NCBI GenBank assembly: GCA_023376005.1 | Contig: CM042151.1 | Location: 81,388,199-81,452,198 of the forward strand | Length of the DNA: 64,000 nucleotides | DNA from: Doryteuthis pealeii | Lineage: Eukaryota; Mollusca; Cephalopoda; Myopsida; Loliginidae | Reading direction: 5' to 3' | Shown here: piece after piece, positions 25,328 through 38,379 of the stretch | How the letters are laid out: the number at the start of each line of letters is the position of its first letter | How positions within the stretch are numbered: the first letter of the stretch is position 1 | Notes under the pieces: generated by a model | The model's input: the letters and a program-made list of their open reading frames with translations, nothing else | Databases searched by the model: none | Told to the model about the DNA's origin: nothing | Made by a program: the position numbers and the translations under genes

Positions 25328-28300
25328 TTTGTGTGTGGAAAAAAGATTTATTTAATCTATCTTAAAATGTATGATTTAAAATGCGCAATTACGTGCAACG
25401 TTTTTTTTCGTTTTGGGAAGATTCAGAGTGTTAAGGATTAACATAAGTTTTCCCCATTTTTATTTAAAAATAAAAAGATTTTCACTCTGGGTAGAGCGAC
25501 AACTGTTTCATTGCGCATGTACTTGTTTTGTTGTTATTTTGTCTACGCAGTGAAAACTTTTTTGTATAAGATTTGAACTATTATGGGCTCCCATAATTCT
25601 AAAAATATTTTTTACTTATGTCTTCATACTTAAAAAGGTTAAAGAAAATCATTTATCCTCTTTTAACTTGTCAATCCGAATATTTGTTCTGGGGGACATA
25701 GCAAAAGTCCTTATAGCTTTTTTTTAACCACATGAAATATTCAACACATATTTTCCATTTTTGAATAATACAAACGGCACGAGTAAGGAACGAACTCACG
25801 TACCCTAGTTTACCAGATTTTTCAACTTTTTCTTGCCATGCAGGGATTTCGTTTTTGTAGTAAGATTTATCAAAAAATAATAAACGTTAGACTTGAATAA
25901 TATCATGGAAGGCTATGAGAATGTCCACTCAAAAGTATCTTTCAGTGTTAAGGATTGACATAATTTCCCCCTTTTCTTACTTAAAAATACACAGATTTCC
26001 ACTGGGCACAGCAACAACTGTTTGATGGCACATGTACTTGTTGTCATTTTATCATTTCTCATTTTAAATGTTATAAGCTCAGATAGTTTTTAAATATTTT
26101 TACTGATGTCTTCATACTTAAAATGTTTAAAAAATCATTTATCATTTTTTAACTTGTCAATCTGGATATTTGTTCTGGGGAACATATCAAAAGTCCTTAT
26201 AGTTTTTTTTAACCCCATGAAATATTCTACACATCATGTCTATCGATGATCTTAAATCTTCTGAATGTTTTCCATTTTGGGATGCTACATAAAGTACGAG
26301 TAAGGATCGAACTCACGTACCCTGATTTACCAGATCTTTCCATTTTTTCTTGATTTACAGAGAATTCTTTTTTTTTTGTGGTAAGATTTATTAAAAAATG
26401 ATAAACGTTAGACTTGAATAATATCTTTGGGAAAATGAGAAAGTCCATTCGAAAATATCTTACCCCCACCTCCAGATTTAGCCAGTATAATATTCTGTAT
26501 TTTATTTTCAACCATATATTTCGGAATTATATCAAATTGATTCATTCCCTAAAAATTACTATCAGCTGAGAGTACAGAAAAAGGTGAGTTCTATGTAATT
26601 TATCATTCATATTTATTTTAATTTTTTTCTCGTTATATTAAGAATGTACGAATGTAAGTTGAGTAACTCCGAGTTTAATTTTAGTTTTAATTTCGATTTT
26701 CCATGTATTTTATATAGCAGTTCTGTAAGCGATTGATGGTTTAAATATCACATATTATGATTATGATGCTCTTGTTAATTTCAGTTTTGACACGATTTTA
26801 CCAATTTTATAAAATATTTGATCTACCATTTGTTCATTTAGAAGGAATGACTAATTACCCTGAAAGTTTTATCTTTATTTTTGGAAGGAATTTGAATGTA
26901 ATTTTCTGACTCTTCAAACAGAGGCGAATCAAATTTTAGAATCATTTTGAACTGAATTATTACATGCGATTCAACCTTTCGAAATTTACAACACTCAAAA
27001 TTTAGAATCCAGATGCTATTTTGACTCTTGTTTATACATAGATGATATAGATTTTATTTTATACAAATCTTTACTGCTATCAGTAACTCAAAACAGTTAC
27101 GATTAGATATTGGTAATGAATATATTTACATGTTATATTTAATCAATAACAAAATAAACTTTTTATTCTAAAATTATATATGGACATATCAAAATTGAGG
27201 ATTTAATACTTTTTGCATTTCATATAATCTAAAAATAAAACTATTCATTTAATTTTATATTAGTAAAGGTTTTACTAGAAAACATAGAATGGGTCATAGT
27301 TTATTTTCAAAAGAATTTTCTTGAAACATTTAGAAAATGCTCGCGATATTTTTGAGGGGGTAAATTTTATTTGCTTCCCAATATGGCTGTGGAAATTAAC
27401 TTTTTTATTTCGTATCATCTAACGATAAAAATATTCATTTAATTGTATAGTTGTAAAGCTTTTAATAGAAAACCTAAACTGGGTCATAATCTATTTAAAA
27501 CAGTATTTTATACTTTTAAACCTTTTAGAAAATGCCTGAAATATTTTTGAGTTGGGCGAGGAGATATACTTTGTTTTTATTTTCCATAATAGCTGCTGAT
27601 ATGAACGTTAACAACATCTTTTGTATGTTAATTTTTATGCGTTATATGATGCATAAGGAAGCTATATTGTATTACATCTATACGGATCTAAAATAACAAA
27701 GGTGGCTTTAAAAAAGGTTTTATTTGAAATGAAAAGCATAAAATATTTTCAGTCGACAATACTGAGAATTAACTAATGAAAACCACGGAACTATCAGATC
27801 TACAAAATAAGATAGATTTGACCAGTAATCACTAAAATTAGTTCACTATGATATCTGAATGATTTAATTGTTTCCACGCATTGATCTATTCTGAATCGTG
27901 TCCACATCTTGGTTACTTTGATCGTCCTAACTTCCACTCATTTTCAGGTGTCTTTACTATTTGGTTACTTTTTGGAAATGACGAACTAAGCCTTTTATGA
28001 AAAGCATGCAAATAGATTGTTCCCATTCTGACATCCATACAATAAAAATTCGATCCCTTTTAGTCCCTTCGCCATTGTTATATTACTTTTCTGTCTCTTC
28101 TACTTGACATCTAATAGAACCAATTGATGGAATTTAATTTTAATCTCCTTTATTAATTGATTAAAGGGAATCATATTGTGTTCATATTTCTGCTTGACGG
28201 AATTTCTGGAATTTTTTTCTATCCTGAAAAATTTAATTTATTTAAGATGAGTCATATTATAGGCAGTTTAAAAAAAAATGTTCAAACCCGATTAGTTTTC

Positions 28301-28344
28301 AATTTCGCAAAAGACCGTTTTCAACAAAGAATAATAAATCAATA

Positions 28345-28348
28345 CATC

Positions 28349-28395
<47 letters not shown>
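28345..28395. repeat. (TA)n microsatellite
   Basis: TA repeat after ctataattt. The mirror tract is at 33596-33628 and is shorter. Confidence 0.9.
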
Positions 28396-28984
28396 AATAA
28401 AAATAAGGACTTAAATTTGTTTTAATCGTACATAATAGAAAAATGTATAATCCAATTCATATTATCGTCGATCTACCCCTCCCCACCGGACAGAAAAGTG
28501 TCACTTGTTGGAGCACTGATATTTCTTAATTGAAATATCTAATGTCTTTAGATGTCGATATAGAAAATACTAATTTTACTATTTTAACACTATATTCTAT
28601 GTAGATCGATTGTTTCCATTCTGCCTTCTATACAAGAGAAATACTATTTTTGTATTTACTTCGTCTATTTATTTATTTACTATTTAACAGTATATTCCAT
28701 ACAGGTAGATTGTTCTTCTTCTGCCATCCATAGAAGAGAAATTCAATTCTTATTTACTTTGTCCTCGTCATATTGATATTCTGCCCCTAACCAATGAACC
28801 TTTGGTAGAATCGGTTGATGGTATTTTTATTTCTTAAATCTAATATCCTTTCTTAATTAATCAAATTTTTTCTAAGCTTAAAAATTCAATTCATTTATAG
28901 ACGGACTTTGTATTTTCTTTTAGAATTTAAGTGTAAATATTTTCCAACATTTCCAGTTTGAAAAAAAAAAAAAAAAAGACTAAA

Positions 28985-29328
28985 CTGTCTGAAGATATTT
29001 GGGTGATTTTTGAATGCTGTCGTTCCGGCCTCCTTCCCTAAAATACGCTAGGCGGCTCCTGCTGAAAAAGTAAACCGTACTTGTTTTGAACCATGTAGAG
29101 GTTTGAAGGCGTTTTTATCGACAACTTAATGCGATATGAAAACGACATCCCCCCAAGATTTTTTTATAGACACGACAAGTAATTATAAATAATGTACCCC
29201 GAGAACGTTTAGAATATTTTTTTTAAAACATTGTGAATGCATTTTTATCGACATATATTTTTTTAGCGGTGAGAAGTTCATTTTTATCGACAAATTAATG
29301 CGATAAGAAATCAATATTTTACAGCGCC
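28985..29328. mobile_element. half of foldback element FB-2 at the inner end of the left arm
   Basis: Only one hairpin half is present (tacgctaggcggctcctgct ... tatttttttagcggtgagaa), stopping at ttttacagcgcc. The complete element at 32338-32910 shows the missing half. The left arm of the giant palindrome therefore ends inside this element. Confidence 0.7.
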
Positions 29329-30420
29329 TAACCCAATGTCTGTGTTAATCCTGTTTCTGGGATAATCTCAGCAAATAATCTTTGATGCCTCACGAATGAT
29401 TCGGGTGTGTAACCCCACCGAATATTTGATATTTGCACCGCTAAAGTGTACGAATGGAATCATGTATAGAAAATGGTTGAAGCACTAGCAAGTATACGAG
29501 ACGAGAATTTTGTATCAGTCTCAGAGCTCTGTAAATGATTTGCAACTTTTATGACAACTGTCGTAAATCTCTATTGATATACATTTTTCTTCCTCATACC
29601 GAACCACAAGACAAGTTTGTGTTTAAGGTATAAGTCGGACTCTACAGCGGGCATTGACATTTCTGGGTAGCGGAGACAGGTTCCCTTCACAACCAGGACA
29701 TGCCTTGAAAGGAGCCCACAAGCTGAGGGTTTATGATGCAAATGGACGTCATACAACTAAGTGGACTACTGAGAGTGACAGAAATCATGCAGGAACACTA
29801 TTCGATCACGGTACTAGAAGGCGTACTTCACGAATTGAAGTGTGCTAAATTTCACCAAAGCAGACTTATTAGGTTACTGGCATTTGAAGCTTGACGAGGC
29901 ATCCAGTAATCTCACAAATTTTCCCTTATGATTGCCAAAAAGACTTGGTCCTTGAGGATGATGCTTGTGTGTAAGGCTTTGGAGTAGCCTTGTGAAGGTA
30001 GAACCTTTTGCATTTTAAATCGCTTTGTCATAAGGAAAACTCACGCACAAATTGAGAATGAGATGCTAACTGTGCGTATGGCGTGGAATCGTTGCACACT
30101 ATACTCAAGAAGAGAAAGGAGAGTTATATCACAACCATCGTTGCAATCTACCTAAAACTGCGTTAAGTCACCAAACAAATCAAAATTTCCTCATGAGCAC
30201 AGCAATACAACTTTAACATTGAAAAGCCTCAACATATATTACACTTCCTGTGTCTAGCCACCCAAACCTCACGTCAGAAAGTGGAAAGAATCTACAGTCA
30301 CAAAACGATTCACTGATCAATCCTAGAAGATAGAGAACCGAAACAGAAAGAATTAACTGACGCAACAGACGGTTCCTGACCATGGCGTTATTTGATCAAA
30401 AAGTCTAAACTTTGTGCCAA
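29329..30420 (+). mobile_element. Ty3/gypsy pol remnant (RT and RNase H) in the palindrome spacer
   Basis: Broken frames spell LHELKCAKF (29826-29852), then FTKADLLGYWHLKLDEASS (from 29851), the RT block that precedes the catalytic YxDD region, then HAQIENEMLTVRMAWNR (30042-30095), the RNase H block. The region between is shortened and the YxDD motif is not seen. Stretch 30245-30330 matches 42045-42125 next to the other gypsy fragment. Inactive. Present once, in the unique spacer. Confidence 0.8.
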
Positions 30421-31014
30421 TAAATTCATAAACTGAAGGCTAAAAATTTACTTCTAGTTTAATTTCAATACTTCTTGTTTTTATATATTTATATATTTTT
30501 ATAGTTTTTATATATTTTTTAACACAAGAAGAGAAAGGAGATTAATATGAATTAGCATAAGAAAAATAGACATTTATGATATGTAAACATTCTAAAATAT
30601 TGAATTATGAAATCTATTTATGACACCAACTTTACGTAACAACATTCTTTAATGTATTTCATTAGCTTTTCTAATATAAAAAACAATAACGCCGTTTTTT
30701 CTTGACAAAGGTAGAATTAAGATTAAACATTTGTTTTAAATATATTAAAGGAAAACAGTAAACAAATTATTCATTAAAATATTAAATTTCTTCAATATAT
30801 GCCTTGCATAAAAACAAAATCACTGACAAACATTAAAATAACTTTCATAAAATAATCTCTATAACCGCCTACATTATTGATGGGTAAGAACAAGTTTATG
30901 AGGAGGGTGCCACATTATTGGAAACAAAAGCAGTAATGAGGCCGATGAAACATCAAACAAGAGGGTTGCAAATGAAAAGATCCCTGCAAACACACTCGGA
31001 AACATCAACGTAAA
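30421..31014. other. spacer sequence, no gene
   Basis: AT-rich unique sequence with poly-T/TA stretches (30478-30520). No supported coding region. Confidence 0.5.
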
Positions 31015-31350
31015 CCTGCTCGCTACAAAACGGTATTTTTAAAAAATTCTCCCACTTGTATTCATATAAATATCTTATTTAACCGTCATGAGGTTAGGTA
31101 TTATCTCACAAAAAAACATCACTCTAAATGGTGAGACGAGATATTACGTAATAAACTATGAATCCACCTTTTCTGGAACATCATACGAAACTCTCGCTAC
31201 AAAACTTATTTTAAAAATAGTTCTCCCATTGTATTCATATAAAAATTATCTTATTTAACCGGTCATGAGTTAAGTATTATCTCCAACAAAAAAAACATCA
31301 CTCTAAATGGGAGACGAGATATAAGTATAAAACTATGAATCCATTCTTTT
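31015..31350. repeat. two-copy tandem duplication of about 175 bp
   Basis: 'ctcgctacaaaac' at about 31018 and again at about 31191; both copies continue through ttgtattcatata, the cttatttaacc block, catcactctaaatgg and gagacgagata. They differ by small indels. Confidence 0.8.
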
Positions 31351-31659
31351 GTCCCTTTTGTAAGCCTAACGTGGTGCTCTCCGAAGAAAGAGACGCACCA
31401 CTTCCGTAAGATGACCATTTATAAAACACCGTTATACCATCTCCTTGTAATACTTATTTAAAATAATGGAATACCTAACGAACACTAGTGCTTTGTGACG
31501 TATGACGATTCGAAACGCGAAAGAATATATCAAATAATATCGTGACTTGCAATTGAATACGTTTTTTAAGATAAAACTCTTAAATAATATTATCCTAATT
31601 TTAATTCAACTAATTTAATTTTATTATTTTTCTGCCTTAAAACTTATACCATATAGTTT
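31351..31659. other. short dispersed block, no gene
   Basis: Includes another copy of the ZNF-flank block (gtaagatgaccatttataaaacacc) near 31408 and the related 'actagtgctttgtgac' string. No coding region. Confidence 0.45.
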
Positions 31660-31940
31660 CCTCCCGAAAGCGCGTGGTGTAATGGTTAAAGTCATGGGAA
31701 ATGGACTCGTCGCCACGAGTTCAAATCTTGGACGCGGTAACTGCATTTTCACTTAGCGCTAATACTTTGGAAAGTTATGAATCCAATTCTCCCTCCAGCT
31801 ATGGGTAAATAGCAGGGCAGACCGGGCTCTTTAACCTTGGTTCGGCAACGGTCTAGGAGAATGAAAACTCTAAATTCAAACCTGTTGAACTCCGCCTAAT
31901 AAATTGACCTTGTGTCACATCCTGCTCGTTCGGAAGGGTT

Positions 31941-31945
<5 letters not shown>
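31660..31945 (+). mobile_element. tRNA-derived SINE
   Basis: The head has perfect pol III promoter boxes: A box TGGTGTAATGG at 31675-31685 (fits TRGYNNANNGG) and B box GTTCAAATC at 31719-31727 (fits GWTCRANNC), 34 bases apart. A body of about 200 bp follows (GCAGGGCAGACCGGGCTC, CGGCAACGGTCTAGGAG) with a TA/TG tail. The acceptor stem is imperfect, so it is a SINE rather than a working tRNA gene. Present only in the palindrome spacer. Confidence 0.75.
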
Positions 31946-32007
<62 letters not shown>

Positions 32008-32009
32008 TC
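31940..32009. repeat. (TA)n(TG)n compound microsatellite
   Basis: TA repeat to about 31984, then TG repeat to about 32007, forming the tail of the SINE. Confidence 0.95.
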
Positions 32010-32337
32010 CTCCCTCTTTTTTTCGATCGAAAATTACGTTTATCGAGGATTCTTGAAATAGGATTATTTAAATATGATAAATGATAAAATTCCCATTCTC
32101 TATTATCAACAATTTGACTTCTGAAATTTTAATTTTAAAAAACTTGACGCCATTACAATTATCCCAATTCAATAATCTCTTATAATTTTCTCAATTATTG
32201 TACACTTAAAGAAAAAGTCATTCATTATTTTATTGAAGAAATTGATTACATAACAATTATGAATGAAACAAAATGTTTTTGGCATAAAATGGCATGTAGT
32301 AAAATCCCACCAACCAACCAAATACTCTTTTTATTCA
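32010..32337. other. lead-in to FB-2, no gene
   Basis: From about 32155 it matches 42120-42300 (cccaattcaataatc, then tttttggcataaaatg and ccaaccaaccaaatact), so homology with the R1 block already begins here, outside the palindrome arm. Confidence 0.55.
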
Positions 32338-32910
32338 AATATCGGTGATTTTCAGATGTTGTCGTCCCAGCTTCCTGTCGTAAAAATACGCTAGGCAGCG
32401 CCCGCTGAAAAAGTGCTAGTTATGAAACTGTAGTGGTTTGAAGGCGTTTTTATCGACAAGTTAACGCGATATGAAAGCGATATTTTACTCTGTACCTCAA
32501 AGTTTTTATCGACATGGCAAGTAATTGAAAATGTTTTTGTTTTTTTAATGAGGGCAGGGCGCTGTAAAATATTGATTTCTTATCGCATTAATTTGTCGAT
32601 AAAAATGAACTTCTCACCGCTAAAAAAATATATGTCGATAAAAATGCATTCACAATGTTTTAAAAAAAAAAGATATTCTAAACGTTCTCGGGGTACATTA
32701 TTTATAATTACTTGTCGTGTCTATAAAAAAATCTTGGGGGATGTCGTTTTCATATCGCATTAAGTTGTCGATAAAAACGCCTTCAAACCTCTACATGGTT
32801 CAAAACAAGTACGGTTTACTTTTTCAGCAGGAGCCGCCTAGCGTATTTTAGGGCAGGAGGCCGGAACGACAGCATTCAAAAATCACCCAAATATCTTCAG
32901 ACAGTTTAGT
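32338..32910. mobile_element. foldback element FB-2, complete copy R2
   Basis: Terminal inverted repeats GGTGATTTTCAGATGTTGTC and the complement of GACAGCATTCAAAAATCACC, with CTAGGC/GCCTAG and CAGCAGG blocks mirrored inward. Palindrome symmetry with the left arm starts at 32557, close to the loop of this element. Confidence 0.7.
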
Positions 32911-33029
32911 CTTTTTTTTTTTTTTTTTTTTCAAACTGGAAATGTTGAAAATATTTACACTTAAATTCTAAAAGAAAATACAAAGTCCGTCTATAAATGA
33001 ATTGAATTTTTAAGCTTAGAAAAAATTTG

Positions 33030-33180
33030 ATTAATTAAGAAAGGATATTAGATTTAAGAAATAAAATACCATCAACCGATTCTAATTAAGAAAGGATATT
33101 AGATTTAAGAAATAAAATACCATCAACCGATTCTAATTAAGAAAGGATATTAGATTAAGAAATAAAAATACCATCAACCG
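33030..33180. repeat. local triplication, right arm only
   Basis: The string 'attaagaaaggatattagat' with 'accatcaaccgattct' occurs three times in succession. The left-arm mirror (about 28805-28870) has a single copy, so it expanded after the arms separated, or is a consensus slip. Confidence 0.75.
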
Positions 33181-33594
33181 ATTCTACCAAAGGTTCATTG
33201 GTTAGGGGCAGAATATCAATATGACGAGGACAAAGTAAATAAGAATTGAATTTCTCTTCTATGGATGGCAGAAGAAGAACAATCTACCTGTATGGAATAT
33301 ACTGTTAAATAGTAAATAAATAAATAGACGAAGTAATACAAAAATAGTATTTCTCTTGTATAGAAGGCAGAATGGAAACAATCGATCTACATAGAATATA
33401 GTGTTAAAATAGTAAAATTAGTATTTTCTATATCGACATCTAAAGACATTAGATATTTCAATTAAGAAATATCAGTGCTCCAACAAGTGACACTTTTCTG
33501 TCCGGTGGGGAGGGTAGATCGACGATAATATGAATTGGATTATACATTTTTCTATTATGTACGATTAAAACAAATTTAAGTCCTTATTTTTATT

Positions 33595-33635
<41 letters not shown>

Positions 33636-35726
33636 GATGTATTGATTTATTATTCTTTGTTGAAAACGGTCTTTTGCGAAATTGAAAACTAATCGGGTTT
33701 GAACATTTTTTTTTAAACTGCCTATAATATGACTCATCTTAAATAAATTAATTTTTCAGGATAGAAAAAAATTCCAGAAATTCCGTCAAGCAGAAATATG
33801 AACACAATATGATTCCCTTTAATCAATTAATAAAGGAGATTAAAATTAAATTCCATCAATTTGTCTATTAGTGTCAAGTAGAAGAGACAGAAAAGTAATA
33901 TAACAATGGCGAAGGGACTAAAAGGGATCGAATTTTTATTGTATGGATGTCAGAATGGGAACAATCTATTTGCATGCTTTTCATAAAAGGCTTAGTTCGT
34001 CATTTCCAAAAAGTAACCAAATAGTAAAGACACCTGAAAATGAGTGGAAGTTAGGACGATCAAAGTAACCAAGATGTGGACACGATTCAGAATAGATCAA
34101 TGCGTGGAAACAATGAAATCATTCAGATATCATAGTGAACTAATTTTAGTGATTACTGGTCAAATCTATCTTATTTTGTAGATCTGATAGTTCCGTGGTT
34201 TTCATTAGTTAATTCTCAGTATTGTCGACTGAAAATATTTTATGCTTTTCATTTCAAATAAAACCTTTTTTAAGCCAGCTTTGTTATTTTAGATCCGTAT
34301 AGATGTAATACCAATATATCTTCCTTATGCATCATATAACGCATAAAAATTATTAACATACAAACGAGTTGTTAACGTTCATATCAGCAGCTATTATGGA
34401 AAATAAAAACAAAGTATATCTCTCCCCCAACTCAAAAATATTTAAAGGCATTTTCTAAAAGGTTTAAAAGTATAAAATACTGTTTTAAATAGATTATGAC
34501 CCAGTTTAGGTTTTCTATTAAAAGCTTTACAACTATACAATTAAATGAAATATTTATCGTTAGATGATACGAAATAAAAAAGTTAATTTCCACAGCCATA
34601 TTGGGAAGCAAATAAAATTTACCCCCTCAAAAATATCGCTGAGCATTTTCTAAATGTTTCAAGAAAATTCTTTTGAAAATAAACTATGACCCATTCTATG
34701 TTTTCTAGTAAAACCTTTACTAATATAAAATTAAATGAATAGTTTTATTTTTAGATTATATGAAATGCAAAAAGTATTAAATCCTCAATTTTGATATGTC
34801 CATATATAATTTAGAATAAAAAGTTTATTTTGTTATTGATTAAATATAACATGTAAATATATTCATTACCAATATCTAATCGTAACTGTTTTGAGTTACT
34901 GATAGCAGTAAAGATTTGTATAAAATAAAATCTATATCATCTATGTATAAACACAGAGTCAAAATATCATCTGGATTCTAAATTTTGAGTGTTGTAAATT
35001 TCGAAAGGTTGAATCGCATGTAATAATTCAGTTCAAAATGATTCTAAAATTTGATTCGCCTCTGTTTGAAGAGTCAGAAAATTACATTCAAATTCCTTCC
35101 AAAAATAAAGATAAAACTTTCAGGGTAATTAGTCATTCCTCTTAAATGAACAAATGGTAGATCAAATATTTTATAAAATTGGTAAAATCGTTTCAAAACT
35201 GAAATTAACAAGAGCATTAATCATAATATGTGATATTTAAACCATCAATCGCTTACAGAACTGCTATATAAAATACATGGAAAATCGAAATTAAAACTAA
35301 AATTAAACTCGGAGTTACTCAACTTACATTCGTACATTCTTATATTAACGAGAAAAAAATTAAAATAAATATGAATGATAAATTACATAGAACTCACCTT
35401 TTCTGTACTCTCAGCTGATAGTAATTTTTAGGGAATGAATCAATTTGATATAATTCCGAAATATATTTTAGAAAAATGAAATACAGAATATTATACTGGC
35501 TAAATCTGGAGTGGGGGTAAGATATTTTCGAATGGACTTTCTCATTTTCCCAAAGATATTATTCAAGTCTAACGTTTATCATTTTTTAATAAATCTTACC
35601 ACAAAAAAGAAAGAATTCTCTGTAAATCAAGAAAAAATGGAAAGATCTGGTAAATCAGGGTACGTGAGTTCGATCCTTACTCGTACTTTATGTAGCATCC
35701 CAAAATGGAAAACATTCAGAAGATTT

Positions 35727-35736
35727 NNNNNNNNNN
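35727..35736. other. 10-N assembly gap
   Basis: Flanked by 'cattcagaagattt' and 'aagatcatcgatag', which are directly adjacent in the mirror arm (about 26245). No sequence appears to be missing, so this is a contig join. Confidence 0.95.
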
Positions 35737-36661
35737 AAGATCATCGATAGACATGATGTGTAGAATATTTCATGGGGTTAAAAAAACTATAAGGACTTTT
35801 GATATGTTCCCCAGAACAAATATCCAGATTGACAAGTTAAAAAATGATAAATGATTTTTTAAACATTTTAAGTATGAAGACATCAGTAAAAATATTTAAA
35901 AACTATCTGAGCCTATAACATTGAAAAGGAAAAATGATAAAATGACAACAAGTCCATGTGCCATCAAACAGTTGTTGCTGTGCCCAGTGGAAATCTGTGT
36001 ATTTTTAAGTAAGAAAAGGGGGAAATTATGTCAATCCTTAACACTGAAAGATACTTTTGAGTGGACATTCTCATAGCCTTCCATGATATTATTCAAGTCT
36101 AACGTTTATTATTTTTTGATAAATCTTACTACAAAAACGAAATCCCTGCATGGCAAGAAAAAGTTGAAAAATCTGGTAAACTAGGGTACGTGAGTTCGTT
36201 CCTTACTCGTGCCGTTTGTATTATTCAAAAATGGAAAATATGTGTTGAATATTTCATGTGGTTAAAAAAAAAGCTACAAGGACTTTTGCTATGTCCCCCA
36301 GAACAAATATTCGGATTGACAAGTTAAAAGAGGATAAATGATTTTCTTTAACCTTTTTAAGTATGAAGACATAAGTAAAAAATATTTTTATAATTATGGG
36401 AGCCCATAATAGTTCAAATCTTATACAAAAAAGTTTTCACTGCGTAGACAAAATAACAACAAAACAAGTACATGCGCAATGAAACAGTTGTCGCTCTACC
36501 CAGAGTGAAAATCTTTTTATTTTTAAATAAAAATGGGGAAAACTTATGTTAATCCTTAACACTCTGAATCTTCCCAAAACGAAAAAAAACGTTGCACGTA
36601 ATTGCGCATTTTAAATCATACATTTTAAGATAGATTAAATAAATCTTTTTTCCACACACAA

Positions 36662-36695
36662 AAATATCGTTTTGAACATGTTCAAAACGATATTT
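36662..36695. repeat. 34-bp perfect palindrome, mirror copy
   Basis: Centred at 36678/36679, same sequence as 25294-25327. Confidence 0.9.
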
Positions 36696-37249
36696 GAATT
36701 TATGAATCAGGGAAAAGACTTTTTTCTGAATCAATTCAAAATTTTACAAAAACTGTTTTTGAATTTTAAGAAAACAACTTTTTTGGGTGTTCAATTTTTT
36801 TTATGTTTCAATGTGGTATTCTTAATTTGATCTTTCTAGAAATGTAAAAATTAATTTAATGACCAACCGTTGTAAAACAACTTAGAATCATATTTGATAA
36901 AAAAAACATTTCAAATTTATTTAGCAAAATAAGCTATTTAGTATAAAATTAAATCTTTGAGGACTAAAGAGCTGGTAATATCAGTAAAATTACACAAATC
37001 ACTGATTTTGATAATCGTTTTAAAATTGAAAAATTCAAAAAGATTTCACTCTCCTGATAAAAAGTGGACGTATCTATTTTTCACCATTAGCTTGATTTAA
37101 ACTGTACTTAATAAAGGATATTTTAGATCAAGTTACTCAAGCTGTAAAATATAAAAATAATTTTTCACCTTATAACAGTATTCTATAAAAACTGTTTATT
37201 AAAAAAAGGCAAGAAATGTGTTCAGATTATCAGCTTATTGAGTGTATTA

Positions 37250-38110
37250 GGGTGGCCCAAAATGAGCCGAAAATCCGTTTTTGACAAAATGAATTTAGCT
37301 CCCCACCCTATAGAAAATAATTCACAAAAAAATCAGGGAATTATCGGATTTTAATGAAATTTTCACTGTTTATTTATTAATGAATGATTTTTATAATGCA
37401 TTATTTATTTTATTTCAAAACTCTCATTTTTTTCAGTCACTTAATTTTAACCCCCCTCCCCTATTTTGGGGGCGTAACATTTTTGCGATTTGGTCATTTT
37501 CTGTACTAATTACAGTATAAATAAAGAGATAAAAAACCGAAGTTATGAATAGAAACAAAATTTTACGGTGGCTTTTCTATGAGGAAATAAGTACCGAAAA
37601 TCGGAAAATAAAATGTAAAAAAATAATAAAATAATAAATTTTAGGAGATTTCTTTTTTACTCATTTCGATAATTATTTAATTGGCTATTATCTTATAGAA
37701 TAAAAAATTATACATCGATATTCTTCTGCCTAAAATGGCGGGGGGTAAATTTTCAATAGAGTTTTTCTTCAAAACTTATTACTTTTTGTATCTAAAATAA
37801 GGTTTGCATTAAATAGATATTTCTTTCCAGAAACTAAAAGTATAACATTTTAAACTTAACATCAGGTTTTTCATATTTTAAATGAATTTTATATATTCAT
37901 TTTTCATAGCAAAAATGCTTAATTAAAGATTTGAAATAAAATAACTGATGCATTATAAAATTCATTAATTGATAAATCAATACTGAAAATTTCATTAAAA
38001 TCGGATAATTCCCTGATTTTTGGTAACATTTTTTTGCAATCGTGAATGTTACATTCAATTTGTTAAAAAGCCATTTTAAACCAGCGTCTCAGACCGAAAG
38101 CGATAGAAAT
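37250..38110. mobile_element. foldback element FB-1, copy right arm
   Basis: Mirror of 23880-24725, with the same inverted halves (ataatgcattatttatttta and aataactgatgcattataaa). No coding capacity. Confidence 0.6.
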
Positions 38111-38379
38111 TGGCCGAAAAAATCATTTTAAATGTTTTTAAAAAAATTGTATATGTAATGATATTTTTCTTTTGTTAATGATGGTCATTATGTTACTACT
38201 TTGTTTGACATTAAATAATCGATTTGATTAATTTTAATTCGTTTTTAAAACAAAAAATATGTCGCGACCAGTGTATATTCATCCGAATTTTCATTATAAT
38301 CTTTTATGGCTGATAACAACACTTTTATTAAGCTTAACTTAGAAGTAAGGTGTCGGTAATAAATATATATAAAAGGCCT

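Larger units (their letters stand above)
24726..28984. other. segmental repeat L2, non-coding
   Basis: A second direct-orientation copy of the L1 block, with an internal duplication: two related stretches near 25420-25560 and 25950-26060 both match 12960-13080. It contains T-arm-like motifs at 25783-25799 and 26300-26316. No gene. The 94-codon frame at 26227-26511 (minus) covers this repeat and is not family-like. Confidence 0.65.
4284..29328 (+). repeat. left arm of giant inverted duplication
   Basis: Every landmark in this arm recurs in reverse order and orientation in 32557-55152: ZNF A' against A'', the 115-codon frame at 9084 against 50486, the dispersed repeat at 10800 against 48785, ZNF B against B', the foldback elements, and the 34-bp palindrome at 25294 against 36695. 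This arm is about 2.4 kb longer because 21230-23625 has no counterpart. Arms differ by scattered substitutions and small indels. Confidence 0.95.
32911..37249. other. segmental repeat R2, non-coding
   Basis: Mirror of L2. It contains a threefold repeat of about 47-50 bp at 33030-33180 (ctaattaagaaaggatatta) that the left arm has only once, T-arm-like motifs at 35664-35680 and 36190-36206, and the 34-bp palindrome. No gene is supported. Confidence 0.65.

Noticed and set aside
26227..26511. 94-codon minus-strand frame conserved in the mirror arm (35511-35750)
   Set aside because: Lies in a segmental repeat containing the T-arm-like motif; conservation equals that of surrounding non-coding DNA, and there is no family resemblance.
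31670..31740. Functional tRNA gene
   Set aside because: A and B boxes are perfect but the acceptor stem pairs poorly and a SINE body with a TA/TG tail follows directly.
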